From: a virus
Reading direction: 5' to 3' (one strand)
IMG/VR virus record: IMGVR_UViG_3300034374_010855
Location: 1 to 64,000 of that record
DNA length: 64,000 nucleotides
Shown one piece after another: positions 1 to 8,741 of this stretch. A model generated the notes under the pieces. That model made no database searches. It was not told where the DNA came from and worked only from the letters and a program-made list of their open reading frames with translations. How positions within the stretch are numbered: the stretch's first letter is position 1; the number at the start of each line of letters is the position of its first letter. Both the position numbers and the translations under genes were made by a program.

Positions 1-1
1 T

Positions 2-1192
2 AAATGGTGTACCGCATCCCAAAATACATCAACACACTTTGATAATTATAATGTCGATGGAAAATTATTTTATTTCATAGATAAAAAGGCTAAATCAAAT
101 GACATACATTATAAAGTCGCATTGTTACAGAAGTATGATGGTGATAAGTCGTATTGGGATGTTAAAGACAAAAATTTTAATAGTGGTTGGATTTTGGGAA
201 CACCTTTGTATGATGAAATACAAAATAAGATTGATGAATATCTGCAGAACACATATTCACGTGAAATAGAAATCTTTAAAGATGAACTAGCAGCAGAAAT
301 ACAACGGAGAAGAATTAGAATACAACAACAAGCTGAGAGAAATGCAAGAAGACTGGCAACTGCTGAACAAAGAAAAGAAAATGATGAATGGAATTTGGAT
401 GAATACGATGATGATATGGCTATAAAAGCTAACGCAGTATTTGAAGTTATTCGAGATGATTATGGTATTAGTGTAGATGAGGAGGAAGGTGAGTCAATAT
501 ATAATCTTATTCCTACGGAATATCCTCATTATGGTTTGTTAACATTTGAATGGTTAGGTGATGATGAAACGGGAACTGAGTGGGCAGTTGGAGATTGGGA
601 TGAGGTTTATGAAGCAGCAAAAGAATACCAACAAGGAATATGGGATGACATGGGTGTGGAAGGTTGGAATCGTGACTTTATTATGAACTATATTGATACA
701 GTTGAAATTGAACGTTATTTGGAAGATTTATTTGAATACGATGTTGAAAGTAATCCTGAAGTTTACTTTGATGATGATTTACCTCTCGCTGAATGGCAAG
801 AATCTGAGATTGAAAAACTGGAAGAAGAATATGAAACATTGGAAGAGATTTTCTTAGATGATGATTATGAACAAGATGACCGAGATGCTGCAGAAGAAAG
901 AATGGAAGAGATAGAGGAAGAAATCGAAAATATAAAGGATGACCCTCAAGGTGAACCAACTGTTGGTATGATAAGTGATATGGTTGAAAGTTTGGTAAGT
1001 GATAGAATGGATGATATTCCTCAGACTATTAATGAATACGGAATAGATATTAATGAGTATATTGATGTTGAACAAATGATTGAAGATAGTATTGATATTG
1101 ATGGTATTGGTAATTCGTTAGCGACATATGATGGTGCGGAAAATGAGGCACTAATAAACGGGAAGTGGTATTACGTATATAGAACAAATTAA
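2..1192 (+). CDS. WCT-motif protein, 5' partial (copy A)
   Basis: The frame is open from base 2, so the gene starts before the window; a TTG at 122 is not the true start. The first codons read KWCTASQN, and the FDNY...GKLFYFIDKK...YKVAL stretch matches the core of two other proteins here (1192-2595 and 40571-41545). The rest is very acidic, with a probable coiled coil around 785-950 (runs of E, L and K) and many Asp/Glu residues. The stop TAA overlaps the ATG of the next gene by one base, so the two are probably translated together. I do not recognise a characterised family. The Trp-Cys-Thr core is conserved in all three copies, but no reaction can be assigned. Confidence 0.8.
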   Translation, partial: KWCTASQNTSTHFDNYNVDGKLFYFIDKKAKSNDIHYKVALLQKYDGDKSYWDVKDKNFNSGWILGTPLYDEIQNKIDEYLQNTYSREIEIFKDELAAEIQRRRIRIQQQAERNARRLATAEQRKENDEWNLDEYDDDMAIKANAVFEVIRDDYGISVDEEEGESIYNLIPTEYPHYGLLTFEWLGDDETGTEWAVGDWDEVYEAAKEYQQGIWDDMGVEGWNRDFIMNYIDTVEIERYLEDLFEYDVESNPEVYFDDDLPLAEWQESEIEKLEEEYETLEEIFLDDDYEQDDRDAAEERMEEIEEEIENIKDDPQGEPTVGMISDMVESLVSDRMDDIPQTINEYGIDINEYIDVEQMIEDSIDIDGIGNSLATYDGAENEALINGKWYYVYRTN

Positions 1193-2595
1193 TGAGTTTA
1201 AGTTTTTTAATAGAAGGTAGAAGAGAAAATATTCTTGACCGTTTTTCTGAAAATCCAGAATTACTTGGTGTTGTTGAAGAGTTTTTGGATTATGAATTCA
1301 ATCTAATGACCAACTACAAATATGTGGATTGGGTAATGAGAAAAAACTTCGATGATACCGGCAATCTTATAATTCCTTTTAATGAAATAATATCTTATTT
1401 GGAAAGGTTTGATAACATCAGAAAAAATTTAGATAAGAAAGATATTAATCAATATAACAGTATTCAAGAATTTGTTGACACTATTGAAAAATATGGAAGT
1501 ACTAGTAGTGAGAAAAGAAGTGAATTAAAGTCTGGTACTGAAAAGATATATGAAGATGACAAAGTGTTGGTCGTTAAACCGTTAACTAAAGAAGCGTCGT
1601 GTTATTATGGTTCGGGGACAAGATGGTGCACAGCAGCAAAAGAATTTGACAACAGGTTTGACTCATACTTTAAAATGGGTCCGTTATATTATTTTATCAA
1701 TAAAACTCTAGATAAAAATAATGATTATTATAAAGTTGCTATTCACTATGATAGTAAAAGAGATAATATGATATTATATGATGCTAAAGATAATGTTAAC
1801 TATAATCTTTTAGGTTTAGTTAAAACATCACCAGCATTTGAAGCAATACAACAAGACATAGAAAAAAATCACTTATATGATATTTCACAAGAAGGTGTTG
1901 ATATTATTAAAAAGATATTTTCTGAAGACATATATTATATATATGATAATAGAAAAATAAGAAAAATACATAGAATGGTAAGTGGTAAACCTCTTCGTAT
2001 AAATCAATTAATACCAAATATCGAAGCAACGTGGGGAATAACTCCAATAACATTGGAGTTTGACGGCTCAAATTTTATATTCAATTCTGAAAAGTTAAAT
2101 GTTTTTGAACGAATACCAATTAAAGATTTGGTTGATTATTATGAGATGTTACGTGGAATTAAAATTGGGTTTTTTAATAAAAAAGATATTTTATTTTTAG
2201 ATTTCTTGTTTGCCATATTAACTTTGTTTGTGGGAGAAAATGAACACTTACTTATTAAAGATAATGATGATATTGTATATTGGTCACCAAAAAATACAAA
2301 GTCAGGTTATAGTTTTGAGAGTCTTAGTCCTGATAATGCCTATATTAAATTTTTAAACTACATAATAGAAAAAGAAAATGTGGGTGAACCCGCAACTAAA
2401 AGAGATTTTTTATTAAATGTTTTAAACAAAGACCCCCAAGAAGTAGACTTTTCTGGATACCTTTCAACTATGTTCGGTTCAATGAGAGATGCTGGTCTTA
2501 TAACTATTTATAAAAGTAATGAGAGACCTTATTTTAGATATAAGATTGGCCCCAATTATGAACTATGGAAGGAAGGTAAATTAAAAAGAATATGA
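1192..2595 (+). CDS. WCT-motif protein, full length (copy B)
   Basis: 467 residues, starting at an ATG that overlaps the upstream stop (TAATG). The centre carries VVKPLTKEASCYYGSG followed by TRWCTAAK, then GPLYYFINK and YKVAIHY, the same block as in the genes at 2 and 40571. The C-terminus (about residues 395-467: GEPATKRDFLLNVLN ... MRDAGLITIY) looks like a small winged-helix fold, but that is inference. The N-terminal FLIEG could be an (L/I)xE prohead-protease site, but the leader is not typical of the candidate virion proteins in this window. Function unknown. Being next to copy A suggests duplication. Confidence 0.85.
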   Translation: MSLSFLIEGRRENILDRFSENPELLGVVEEFLDYEFNLMTNYKYVDWVMRKNFDDTGNLIIPFNEIISYLERFDNIRKNLDKKDINQYNSIQEFVDTIEKYGSTSSEKRSELKSGTEKIYEDDKVLVVKPLTKEASCYYGSGTRWCTAAKEFDNRFDSYFKMGPLYYFINKTLDKNNDYYKVAIHYDSKRDNMILYDAKDNVNYNLLGLVKTSPAFEAIQQDIEKNHLYDISQEGVDIIKKIFSEDIYYIYDNRKIRKIHRMVSGKPLRINQLIPNIEATWGITPITLEFDGSNFIFNSEKLNVFERIPIKDLVDYYEMLRGIKIGFFNKKDILFLDFLFAILTLFVGENEHLLIKDNDDIVYWSPKNTKSGYSFESLSPDNAYIKFLNYIIEKENVGEPATKRDFLLNVLNKDPQEVDFSGYLSTMFGSMRDAGLITIYKSNERPYFRYKIGPNYELWKEGKLKRI

Positions 2596-2687
2596 AACTA
2601 CAAGTTATTGATTCAATAAAAATAAAAGGTGGTGAAATAAGTAACTATATTGTATAAACATAATTCCTATATAATAAAAATATAATT

Positions 2688-2978
2688 ATGAAAAAAGTAA
2701 TAAGATTAAGAGAGTCTGAATTGGTTAGTTTGGTAAAAAGAATAATAGAAGAAACTTATTCTGACAAAAAAGATTTTTCAACTGCTTTCAAGGACAGCCC
2801 TTGCTTAAAAGGTTTCAAAAAAACTTCACCTATAAATGGTATTCCAGCAAGGACCGATAAGTTTATTACAGTTTTAGCGGATGGAACAACTAAAGATGGT
2901 AGCTGCTGGGGTTGTAATAATAGTAGTTTAATTATTACTGATTGTGACCAAATTGAGAAACATATAAAACCTTTTTAA
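2688..2978 (+). CDS. Small candidate virion cargo protein with capsid-targeting-like leader
   Basis: 96 residues. The N-terminus MKKVIRLRESELVSLVKRII is almost the same as in the gene at 43105 and matches the shared leader described in the findings; likely processing is after IIE or IEE at residues 18-20. The remainder has four cysteines (SPCLKG, SCWGC, TDC) and could be a small disulphide-bonded or metal-binding domain. ATG is preceded by an A-rich leader with no clear Shine-Dalgarno, as usual in Bacteroidota. No family recognised for the mature part. Confidence 0.75.
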   Translation: MKKVIRLRESELVSLVKRIIEETYSDKKDFSTAFKDSPCLKGFKKTSPINGIPARTDKFITVLADGTTKDGSCWGCNNSSLIITDCDQIEKHIKPF

Positions 2979-3027
2979 TCTAGGGGTAACGACCCAAAAA
3001 TTGTTCAACTTATCTATTCCCTTTGGT

Positions 3028-3294
3028 TTAACCTAATAAAATAAAGTACATTGATATTAATGCCCCGCTAGAGTAACCCATGCTGCTGGATAATGCTAAA
3101 CCCAATCTACCTTTCCAAGTTTTTTCATCCGCAACGAATCCTGCGAACGGTAATGCTATGATTGGTCCCAAAAAAGCCCAAAATATTGCGGATGTCATTT
3201 CTTTATCTGAAACCGAACTAATATACATCGTACTACCAACTTCCAAGACCAACGCTGAAAAAAATATTAATATGTATCTATTGTAGTTATTCAT
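3028..3294 (-). CDS. Small integral membrane protein
   Basis: 88 residues with three hydrophobic segments (about 7-25, 35-54 and 67-87) separated by short polar loops. No signal-peptidase site, so it probably sits in the inner membrane. It is convergent with the plus-strand gene ending at 2978. The antisense frame is also open but has no sensible composition, so the minus strand is preferred. Function unknown; a host-membrane modifier or holin-like role is possible, but nothing here shows it. Confidence 0.7.
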   Translation of the reverse strand: MNNYNRYILIFFSALVLEVGSTMYISSVSDKEMTSAIFWAFLGPIIALPFAGFVADEKTWKGRLGLALSSSMGYSSGALISMYFILLG

Positions 3295-3377
3295 CTTTAT
3301 TTAAATTTTGTTTCCTTAAAAACATTTTTAATATGGTCTTTAATGGTTGTTCTTACCTTACCGAAAATTGCAGGATT

Positions 3378-3674
3378 TCATTTTTGTGCTTGAACTATTG
3401 ATATTATCTTATTGATATCATCTCTAGATACCCACCCCATTACATCATCATGTTGTTTGGGTATCAAATTTCTAGTTACCCACTCACCATCGTTATTCCA
3501 CATCGCAATTTCAAATGATGAATAAGCATCTGCTGATGAATGGTCTTCTCTAGGTGTTGAATAATTCCCTGGTCCTGCTTGAACACTAATGGTAATACCA
3601 TTATCAAATTTGTAGTGTGCACCTATCCCACCATAATTTTTTCTTTTAAATTGTAAATCTTTAAATGTTGTCAT
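3378..3674 (-). CDS. Hypothetical protein
   Basis: 98 residues starting MTTFKDLQFKRKNYGG. I chose the ATG at 3674 because the longer version would start at a non-ATG codon inside the upstream gene (3688-3960). The sequence has GITISVQAGPGNYSTP and a Trp-rich segment (MWNNDGEWVTRN) and is probably a small beta-rich soluble protein. Not recognised. Same strand and close spacing with 3688-3960 suggest one transcript. Confidence 0.7.
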   Translation of the reverse strand: MTTFKDLQFKRKNYGGIGAHYKFDNGITISVQAGPGNYSTPREDHSSADAYSSFEIAMWNNDGEWVTRNLIPKQHDDVMGWVSRDDINKIISIVQAQK

Positions 3675-3687
3675 AACCTTTATTTTT

Positions 3688-3960
3688 TTATTTGTAACTA
3701 TTAATTGTAATGTAAATATCACCAATTCGTCCACCTAATTCGGTATCTTTAATTTTGGTAAGTTCTGTCTGAAACTCATCGGTGAAAAAGTAATTATAAC
3801 CATCAAACAAACCATACAAACTATTTTCCAATGTAAATGAATCTTCAATTTCAATTTGAACATCAACTATCAAATCTAAAATCGTTTTACGAGTTTCACC
3901 ATCCATATTTGAATGTCTATCAAATCTAATCACTTCACTATTTTTTACTAATTCTGTCAT
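3688..3960 (-). CDS. Hypothetical protein
   Basis: 90 residues, acidic, ATG start at 3960. N-terminal MTELVKNSEVIRFDRHSNMD and a later FDGYNYFFTDEFQTEL. No membrane segment or known motif. It lies 14 bases upstream of the next minus-strand gene, so the two are probably co-transcribed. Function unknown. Confidence 0.7.
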   Translation of the reverse strand: MTELVKNSEVIRFDRHSNMDGETRKTILDLIVDVQIEIEDSFTLENSLYGLFDGYNYFFTDEFQTELTKIKDTELGGRIGDIYITINSYK

Positions 3961-4039
3961 ATCTTTTAATTTTTCAGTACTCTAAGATAAAACAAACATC
4001 TGAATTATTCAAACATTTACCCTATTATTTTTAATTGTG

Positions 4040-4204
4040 TTAATCAAATAATTGTTCCCAATCCTTACCAATAAGATAATAATTATATGCCAATTTAGCG
4101 AGTTTATTTATCTGATATTCACTAACGTATTCATCGGGTGCTGCTCCACATTGGAAACTTGATATTGCCATAGATACAAAATCTGAATAAGTTAAATTTT
4201 TCAT
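4040..4204 (-). CDS. Small hypothetical protein
   Basis: 54 residues, starting MKNLTYSDFVSMAISSFQCG and ending KDWEQLFD. An ATG start, good codon composition and position in a run of minus-strand genes support coding. Predicted mostly helical. Function unknown. Confidence 0.6.
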   Translation of the reverse strand: MKNLTYSDFVSMAISSFQCGAAPDEYVSEYQINKLAKLAYNYYLIGKDWEQLFD

Positions 4205-4255
4205 AATATTAATAAGTTTTATTTATGTGAAAATAATATTTTTTCCGAATAATAC

Positions 4256-4290
4256 AAAAAAATACCCCCACTTTTAAGTGAGGGTTTTCT
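4256..4290 (-). terminator. Rho-independent terminator for 4295-4711
   Basis: On the minus strand CCCTCACTT and AAGTGGGGG form a 9-bp stem with one mismatch, followed by a run of T (A at 4256-4262 on the plus strand). It lies immediately after the stop of the minus-strand gene at 4295. Confidence 0.65.
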
Positions 4291-4294
4291 GTTA

Positions 4295-4711
4295 TTAAGC
4301 CATCATATCTTCATATGATTCATTAATTTCATTCATTAAATCTTCATACATATAAGTGTTACTGTGTAGACACGTTGCGATAGTTAAACGATAACGGTGA
4401 ATAACATTCTTTTTCATCTCATCATCCAAATTGTCGAATGATTCAATCCACCATCTTCCTAATTCAGAAGAAATATAATCATCAATATCATCAAAAAAAT
4501 CCTTTTCTTCTTCATTCATGTTCTCATACTCTTCGATAATATCAGAATAAGATGGTAGGTTTTCTTTGGCCCAATCGCTCATTAATTCTTCTATGGTGTT
4601 AACCATATCTTCGTGTAGATAAGCAAAGTCCAACATTTCCATTAAATTTTGGTCCATTTTTTCCAATGTTCCGTTCAAATCTGTTTCATTTAGGTAAAAT
4701 CTCTGTGGCAT
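4295..4711 (-). CDS. Acidic helical hypothetical protein
   Basis: 138 residues, strongly acidic (DIIEEYENMNEEEKDFFDD) and probably all-helical, with ATG at 4711. No hydrophobic segment. Followed by a clear hairpin terminator. Acidic soluble phage proteins often act as inhibitors or DNA mimics, but no evidence here picks a target. Function unknown. Confidence 0.7.
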   Translation of the reverse strand: MPQRFYLNETDLNGTLEKMDQNLMEMLDFAYLHEDMVNTIEELMSDWAKENLPSYSDIIEEYENMNEEEKDFFDDIDDYISSELGRWWIESFDNLDDEMKKNVIHRYRLTIATCLHSNTYMYEDLMNEINESYEDMMA

Positions 4712-4800
4712 ATTATTAATTTTTTATTAATGATAGTAATAAAAATCAATAAAGGAAAATAATTTGGTGAGTAATCTTTAATTTTTTATTAATATACGAA

Positions 4801-4808
4801 TATTTATA
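4801..4808 (+). promoter_or_regulatory. TATTTATA motif, candidate late promoter
   Basis: Exact TATTTATA 23 bases before the ATG at 4832. One of 13 exact copies found just upstream of plus-strand genes in this window (see findings). Confidence 0.5.
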
Positions 4809-4831
4809 AATAACCAATAAATTTAATTGAT

Positions 4832-5269
4832 ATGAAAACAATGATAAGAGAATCACAACTAAAAAACTTAATAAAATTAAAGATAAGAGAACAAGAAGAA
4901 AGCTCAACTTCACCTATGGTAGAGTTGGCGTCAATATTGGTTCATTCTCAAACTCAAACACATATTTTCCATTTACAAACAGATTCTTATGCTGAACATA
5001 AAGCATTGCAAACCTATTATGAAAGTATTGACGCTTTAATGGATTCTCTAATTGAATCTTATCAAGGTGAAAATGATATTGTTAGAAATTATAAATCTTT
5101 ACCAATGGATAACTATGGTAGTAAAGAACAAGTTATCGAATATTTTGAAGAATTATTAAATTTAGTTAGAAACTTATCTCAAGATTTCCCATCTTACCTT
5201 AAAAATATAGTTGACGAAATTGAAGTATTAATTAATTCAACACTTTATAAACTTAAAAGGTTAAATTAA
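4832..5269 (+). CDS. Candidate virion cargo protein with capsid-targeting-like leader
   Basis: 145 residues. The leader MKTMIRESQLKNLIKLKIRE ends in I18-R19-E20 followed by Q21, fitting the (L/I)xE|Q pattern shared by other proteins here. The mature part (about 125 residues) is probably helical, starting EESSTSPMVELASILVHSQ, with no known motif. Preceded by an exact TATTTATA. Not organised as an operon with its neighbours. Virion location is inferred from the leader. Confidence 0.75.
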   Translation: MKTMIRESQLKNLIKLKIREQEESSTSPMVELASILVHSQTQTHIFHLQTDSYAEHKALQTYYESIDALMDSLIESYQGENDIVRNYKSLPMDNYGSKEQVIEYFEELLNLVRNLSQDFPSYLKNIVDEIEVLINSTLYKLKRLN

Positions 5270-5271
5270 AT

Positions 5272-5288
5272 CCCTTTTCAAGTAAGGG
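5272..5288 (+). terminator. Weak hairpin after 4832-5269
   Basis: CCCTT (5272-5276) pairs with AAGGG (5284-5288) two bases after the stop. No T-run follows directly, so it is only a weak terminator candidate. Confidence 0.35.
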
Positions 5289-5405
5289 ACCCATTTATTA
5301 AGTTTATTCCCATCAAATTTTCTATTTTTTTATTCAAAAAATCCCTATAATTAAATAAGATTATTTAAATTTGTTTTTATAATTAACACACAAAATTTAA
5401 GTATT

Positions 5406-5642
5406 ATGGAACCACTATTTAGAGTAATTGGAATTGATGAATACGGATATTCGGAAGTAGAATCAGATGGATATGAGACATTTGAGGAAGCACAAACAGA
5501 AGCAGATGCAATGTCAAATACATTTGAGGATGTAGATTTCTATGTTGAACAGTACGAATATGAAGAACCAAAAGAACGTGTGTATGCTTATCCTAATTCA
5601 GTAGATGGATGGGAAGATATCTACCCATTAGAAGACTATTAA
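5406..5642 (+). CDS. Small acidic hypothetical protein
   Basis: 78 residues, very acidic and Tyr-rich (DEYGYSEVESDGYETFEEAQ). ATG start. It is convergent with, and 9 bases from, the end of the IMPDH-family gene. The pattern FRVIGIDEYGYSE...ETFEEA resembles small phage proteins of unknown role. No motif recognised. Confidence 0.7.
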   Translation: MEPLFRVIGIDEYGYSEVESDGYETFEEAQTEADAMSNTFEDVDFYVEQYEYEEPKERVYAYPNSVDGWEDIYPLEDY

Positions 5643-5651
5643 TATAAATTA

Positions 5652-6743
5652 TTACAACAAATGTGGTTTTGCTTCGTTCTGCCCTGCGTTAGTCACTATC
5701 ACATATTCGGGTAGATATTCCTTTAGGTTATTTGCCCCAGCATAACTTAGTGCTGATTTAACACCATCTAATAATCCATTGATGATGAACTTAACACCAC
5801 CTTTGTATGGGATTGTTGTGGATTCACCTTCAACATTTCTCGCTTGTTGATTATGAGTTACTTTGGTTTCTAATGATGCTGAACCCCTATATAGTTTATA
5901 CAACCCATTTGGTGTTTCTAAAATCTTACCAGGAGATTCATCAGTTCCAGCTAATAGTGAACCCAACATAACATTATCTGCTCCGATTGCCAATGCCTTT
6001 GCAATATCACCACTACTTCGGATTCCACCATCTGCCATTACAGGTACACCACTTACTTTTAAAACATCTTCTAATGAAGTTACATTAGGAACTCCAAACC
6101 CAGTTTTGATTCTTGTTGTGCAAAGTGAACCACCACCAATTCCTACTCTTAATCCATCAGCACCAGCATCTATTAATCTTTCTGCTGCTTGAGCAGTTGC
6201 AATATTACCTGCAATAATATCTACTTTATCATTTAAGTTTTCTTTACACCAATGAATCATATCGATTACATTTTGGTGGTCTCCATGTGCTACATCAATT
6301 AGAATAACATTTGCTCCACATTCGGTTAATGATTTTGCTCTTTTCTTATCGTCTTCACTAACACCGATTGCTGCCATAATTGGGACTAAACTAATTTCTG
6401 AATGCCAATCATCATACATTACACCCCATTCTTCAGCAATAGTTACACTAAAACCATCACCATAAATTCTTTCATACAATCTTTCTACAATATCACATTG
6501 GTCTTCAATTGACATAAATCTATGAATACATCCAACCCCACCTAATTCTGCCATTTTTAATGCCATATCATAACCACATACGGTATCCATTGGTGATGCC
6601 ACTATTGGGTTTAGTAATCCGTATCTCCTACTCAGTAGAGTTTTGAGATTGATATCCTGACGAGATTTGATTGTTGAGAATGATGGTATTAACTGAATAT
6701 CATCATAGGTTAGTGCGTAACCATTATTTGTTGAATTATACAT
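5652..6743 (-). CDS. IMP dehydrogenase / GMP reductase family enzyme without CBS domains
   Basis: 363 residues, a TIM-barrel enzyme of purine nucleotide metabolism. Visible family marks: N-terminal LTYDDIQLIPSFSTIKSR, SPMDTV (50-55), the catalytic loop GIGGGSLCTTRIKTG with Cys208, MADGGIRSSGDI (D238-G-G), and the C-terminal YAGA and NAGQNEAKPH. It is about 120 residues shorter than bacterial IMPDH because the CBS pair between the barrel halves is absent. The N-terminus and the short flap (ARNVEGESTT, no RYF) look more like GMP reductase, while the NAG...E..PH tail looks like IMPDH, so direction and substrate are open: IMP to XMP, or GMP to IMP. Located in the cytosol and transcribed divergently from glyA. 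Confidence 0.9.
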   Translation of the reverse strand: MYNSTNNGYALTYDDIQLIPSFSTIKSRQDINLKTLLSRRYGLLNPIVASPMDTVCGYDMALKMAELGGVGCIHRFMSIEDQCDIVERLYERIYGDGFSVTIAEEWGVMYDDWHSEISLVPIMAAIGVSEDDKKRAKSLTECGANVILIDVAHGDHQNVIDMIHWCKENLNDKVDIIAGNIATAQAAERLIDAGADGLRVGIGGGSLCTTRIKTGFGVPNVTSLEDVLKVSGVPVMADGGIRSSGDIAKALAIGADNVMLGSLLAGTDESPGKILETPNGLYKLYRGSASLETKVTHNQQARNVEGESTTIPYKGGVKFIINGLLDGVKSALSYAGANNLKEYLPEYVIVTNAGQNEAKPHLL

Positions 6744-6937
6744 AATTATTGTTATCTTTTAAAAAGGTATATTAAATATGTGATTAAAAATTAAACAAGT
6801 AAAGTTATGTGTAAACTTTTTATCTAAATAGAATAAGTTCGGACATAAAAGAAAATTTTTGTATAATGACATTCTTTATATATTATATTTAATGGGTATT
6901 ATTAAAATAATAATTCTATAAAAAAATTAAAAGTAAT
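6744..6937. promoter_or_regulatory. Divergent promoter region between IMPDH-family gene and glyA
   Basis: 194 bases between two divergent starts, extremely AT-rich, which must hold promoters for both. On the plus strand TTTTTGTATAATGACAT is near 6855-6872. No clean TAnnTTTG with correctly spaced TTG was found on either strand, so the promoter positions are not resolved. Confidence 0.4.
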
Positions 6938-8086
6938 ATGTTAAACACAAAAATCGAACAATTATTGTTTAATGAAAATGAAAGACAAAAAAATGAACAT
7001 AATTTTATTGCATCAGAAAACTTTGCATCTGATGAAGTAATGAGATTATGTGGTTCAGAATTTACAAATAAATATGCTGAAGGATATCCAGGTAAAAGGT
7101 ATTACAATGGTTGTAACAACTATGATGAACTTGAAAACTTGGGTATAAAAATACTTACTGAACTTTATGGTTGTAACTTCGCAAATATTCAACCACACTG
7201 TGGTGCGAATGCAAATCTTGCAATATTCAAAGCGTTTTTAAAACCTGGTGATGTAATATTGGGTATGGACCTTTCAGCTGGTGGTCACCTTTCTCACGGT
7301 TCACCTGCAAATATTAGTGGCAAATGGTTTGATAATAATTTTTATGGTGTTGATGAAAATGGTTGGTTGGACTACGATAAAATTGAACAATTGGCAAATG
7401 AACTTAGACCAAAGTTGATTATTGCTGGTGCCTCAGCTTATCCTCGTCAAATAAACTTCAAAAGATTTAGAGAAATTTCTGATTCTGTTGGTTCATTATT
7501 GCTTGTGGATATGGCACATTATAGTGGTCTAATTGCTGGTGGAGTTTATGATTCACCATTACCTTATGCTGATTTTGTTACTTCAACAACACATAAAACA
7601 TTACGAGGGGCAAGAGGTGGTATGATTTTATGGAATGATGAAAAATATACTAAAAAAATTAATGGTGGTGTATTCCCTGGAACTCAAGGAGGTCCACTTA
7701 TGAATCAAGTTGCAGGAAAAGTCCAATCATTTTATGAAGTATCTCAACCTGAATTTAAAGAGTATGTGAAAAATGTTGTTGAAATGTCACAATATATGTG
7801 TGAAGTTTTTATAAATAATAATATAAAAATAACTACTGACGGAACTGACTCTCACATTATATTAATACATACAGATAAAAGGTCAGGTGCTGATGTGGCG
7901 AATGACTTAGAGGAAAAATATAATATAGTTGTAAATAAAAATAGTATACCTAATGACCCAAGAGGTGTTTGGGAAACTTCAGGTATTAGAATTGGTACTG
8001 CGGCTATGGTAACAAAGAAAGGTAAGGACCGTAAATATTTCCACGACATTGCATTAAACATTGTAAATACAATTAAAAATAAATAA
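6938..8086 (+). CDS. glyA: Serine hydroxymethyltransferase
   Basis: 382 residues; PLP enzyme converting serine and tetrahydrofolate to glycine and 5,10-methylene-tetrahydrofolate in the cytosol. Clear family marks: NFIASENFAS (22-31), NKYAEGYPGKRYYNGC (44-59), LLVDMAHYSGLIAGG with D191, the PLP lysine K220 in TSTTHKTLRGARGG, and FPGTQGGP. The usual length is about 415; the shortening is in the C-terminal domain. In this phage the methylene-THF product would feed the ThyA encoded at 20037. SHMT genes are uncommon in phages. All key residues seem intact, so it is probably active. Confidence 0.95.
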   Translation: MLNTKIEQLLFNENERQKNEHNFIASENFASDEVMRLCGSEFTNKYAEGYPGKRYYNGCNNYDELENLGIKILTELYGCNFANIQPHCGANANLAIFKAFLKPGDVILGMDLSAGGHLSHGSPANISGKWFDNNFYGVDENGWLDYDKIEQLANELRPKLIIAGASAYPRQINFKRFREISDSVGSLLLVDMAHYSGLIAGGVYDSPLPYADFVTSTTHKTLRGARGGMILWNDEKYTKKINGGVFPGTQGGPLMNQVAGKVQSFYEVSQPEFKEYVKNVVEMSQYMCEVFINNNIKITTDGTDSHIILIHTDKRSGADVANDLEEKYNIVVNKNSIPNDPRGVWETSGIRIGTAAMVTKKGKDRKYFHDIALNIVNTIKNK

Positions 8087-8175
8087 TATAACCCACAATC
8101 AAAAATGGTGAAACCTTTTTATTTAAATAGGGTATTTATTGTGTGAATAATTAAATTTAAAAAAAATATAAAAAA

Positions 8176-8730
8176 ATGACATTAACAGAAAAAGAAAAAA
8201 TTAAAGGTTTAGAAAAAACAACTTCAGTTATAAAAGAAAATTATAGGTTAACTGAAGGAACAATATTGGCGACATTGAACATTGTATCCGATAAAATTTA
8301 TGACAAATTACCTAAAGATTTTAAAAACACAATTAAAAAAGTAAGAGAAGAAGCTGAAGCGGGAAAACATAACAAAAGTTATGGTGAAAAGGCTGTGGAA
8401 GGTGTAACTGATTTTATTAAAGTAAATAAGGTTTTGGTTCCTATTGAACAAACAGAAATAAGAAAGAATATGAAAGATTTTGCTAAAAAAACAATTTCAT
8501 TTTTACTTAATGATAATAAGTCAGAGAAAATAGACCAACCAATAAATTTAACTGATAGTGCTATAAAAATTATTGATAATGCTCACAGTAAAATGACTAT
8601 AGATTTAATTGATTTGTTCCAAAAGAATGGTGTTGATGTTGAAAAAATGGAATTTGTAACTGAGTTGAATAACAAAGTCAAAAAAGGTAAAGATAAACTA
8701 ATTAACTACATATACGAGACTGTTAGTTAA
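8176..8730 (+). CDS. Hypothetical helical protein
   Basis: 184 residues, Lys-rich and predicted all-helical (MTLTEKEKIKGLEKTTSVIK at the start). No hydrophobic or catalytic motif seen. A near-match of the candidate late motif (TATTTATT at 8133-8140) lies 35 bases upstream. Convergent with 8742-9194. Function unknown. Confidence 0.75.
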   Translation: MTLTEKEKIKGLEKTTSVIKENYRLTEGTILATLNIVSDKIYDKLPKDFKNTIKKVREEAEAGKHNKSYGEKAVEGVTDFIKVNKVLVPIEQTEIRKNMKDFAKKTISFLLNDNKSEKIDQPINLTDSAIKIIDNAHSKMTIDLIDLFQKNGVDVEKMEFVTELNNKVKKGKDKLINYIYETVS

Positions 8731-8741
8731 GGTCTTAATTA

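Noticed and set aside
2592-2657. A 21-codon frame starting ATGA after 1192-2595
   Set aside because: It is coupled by ATGA but too short and of low-information sequence (MKLQVIDSIKIKGGEISNYI), with no relative in the window.
3080-3286. Plus-strand frame opposite the 88-residue membrane protein
   Set aside because: The minus strand gives a clear multi-span membrane protein with an ATG start; the plus frame has no recognisable features.
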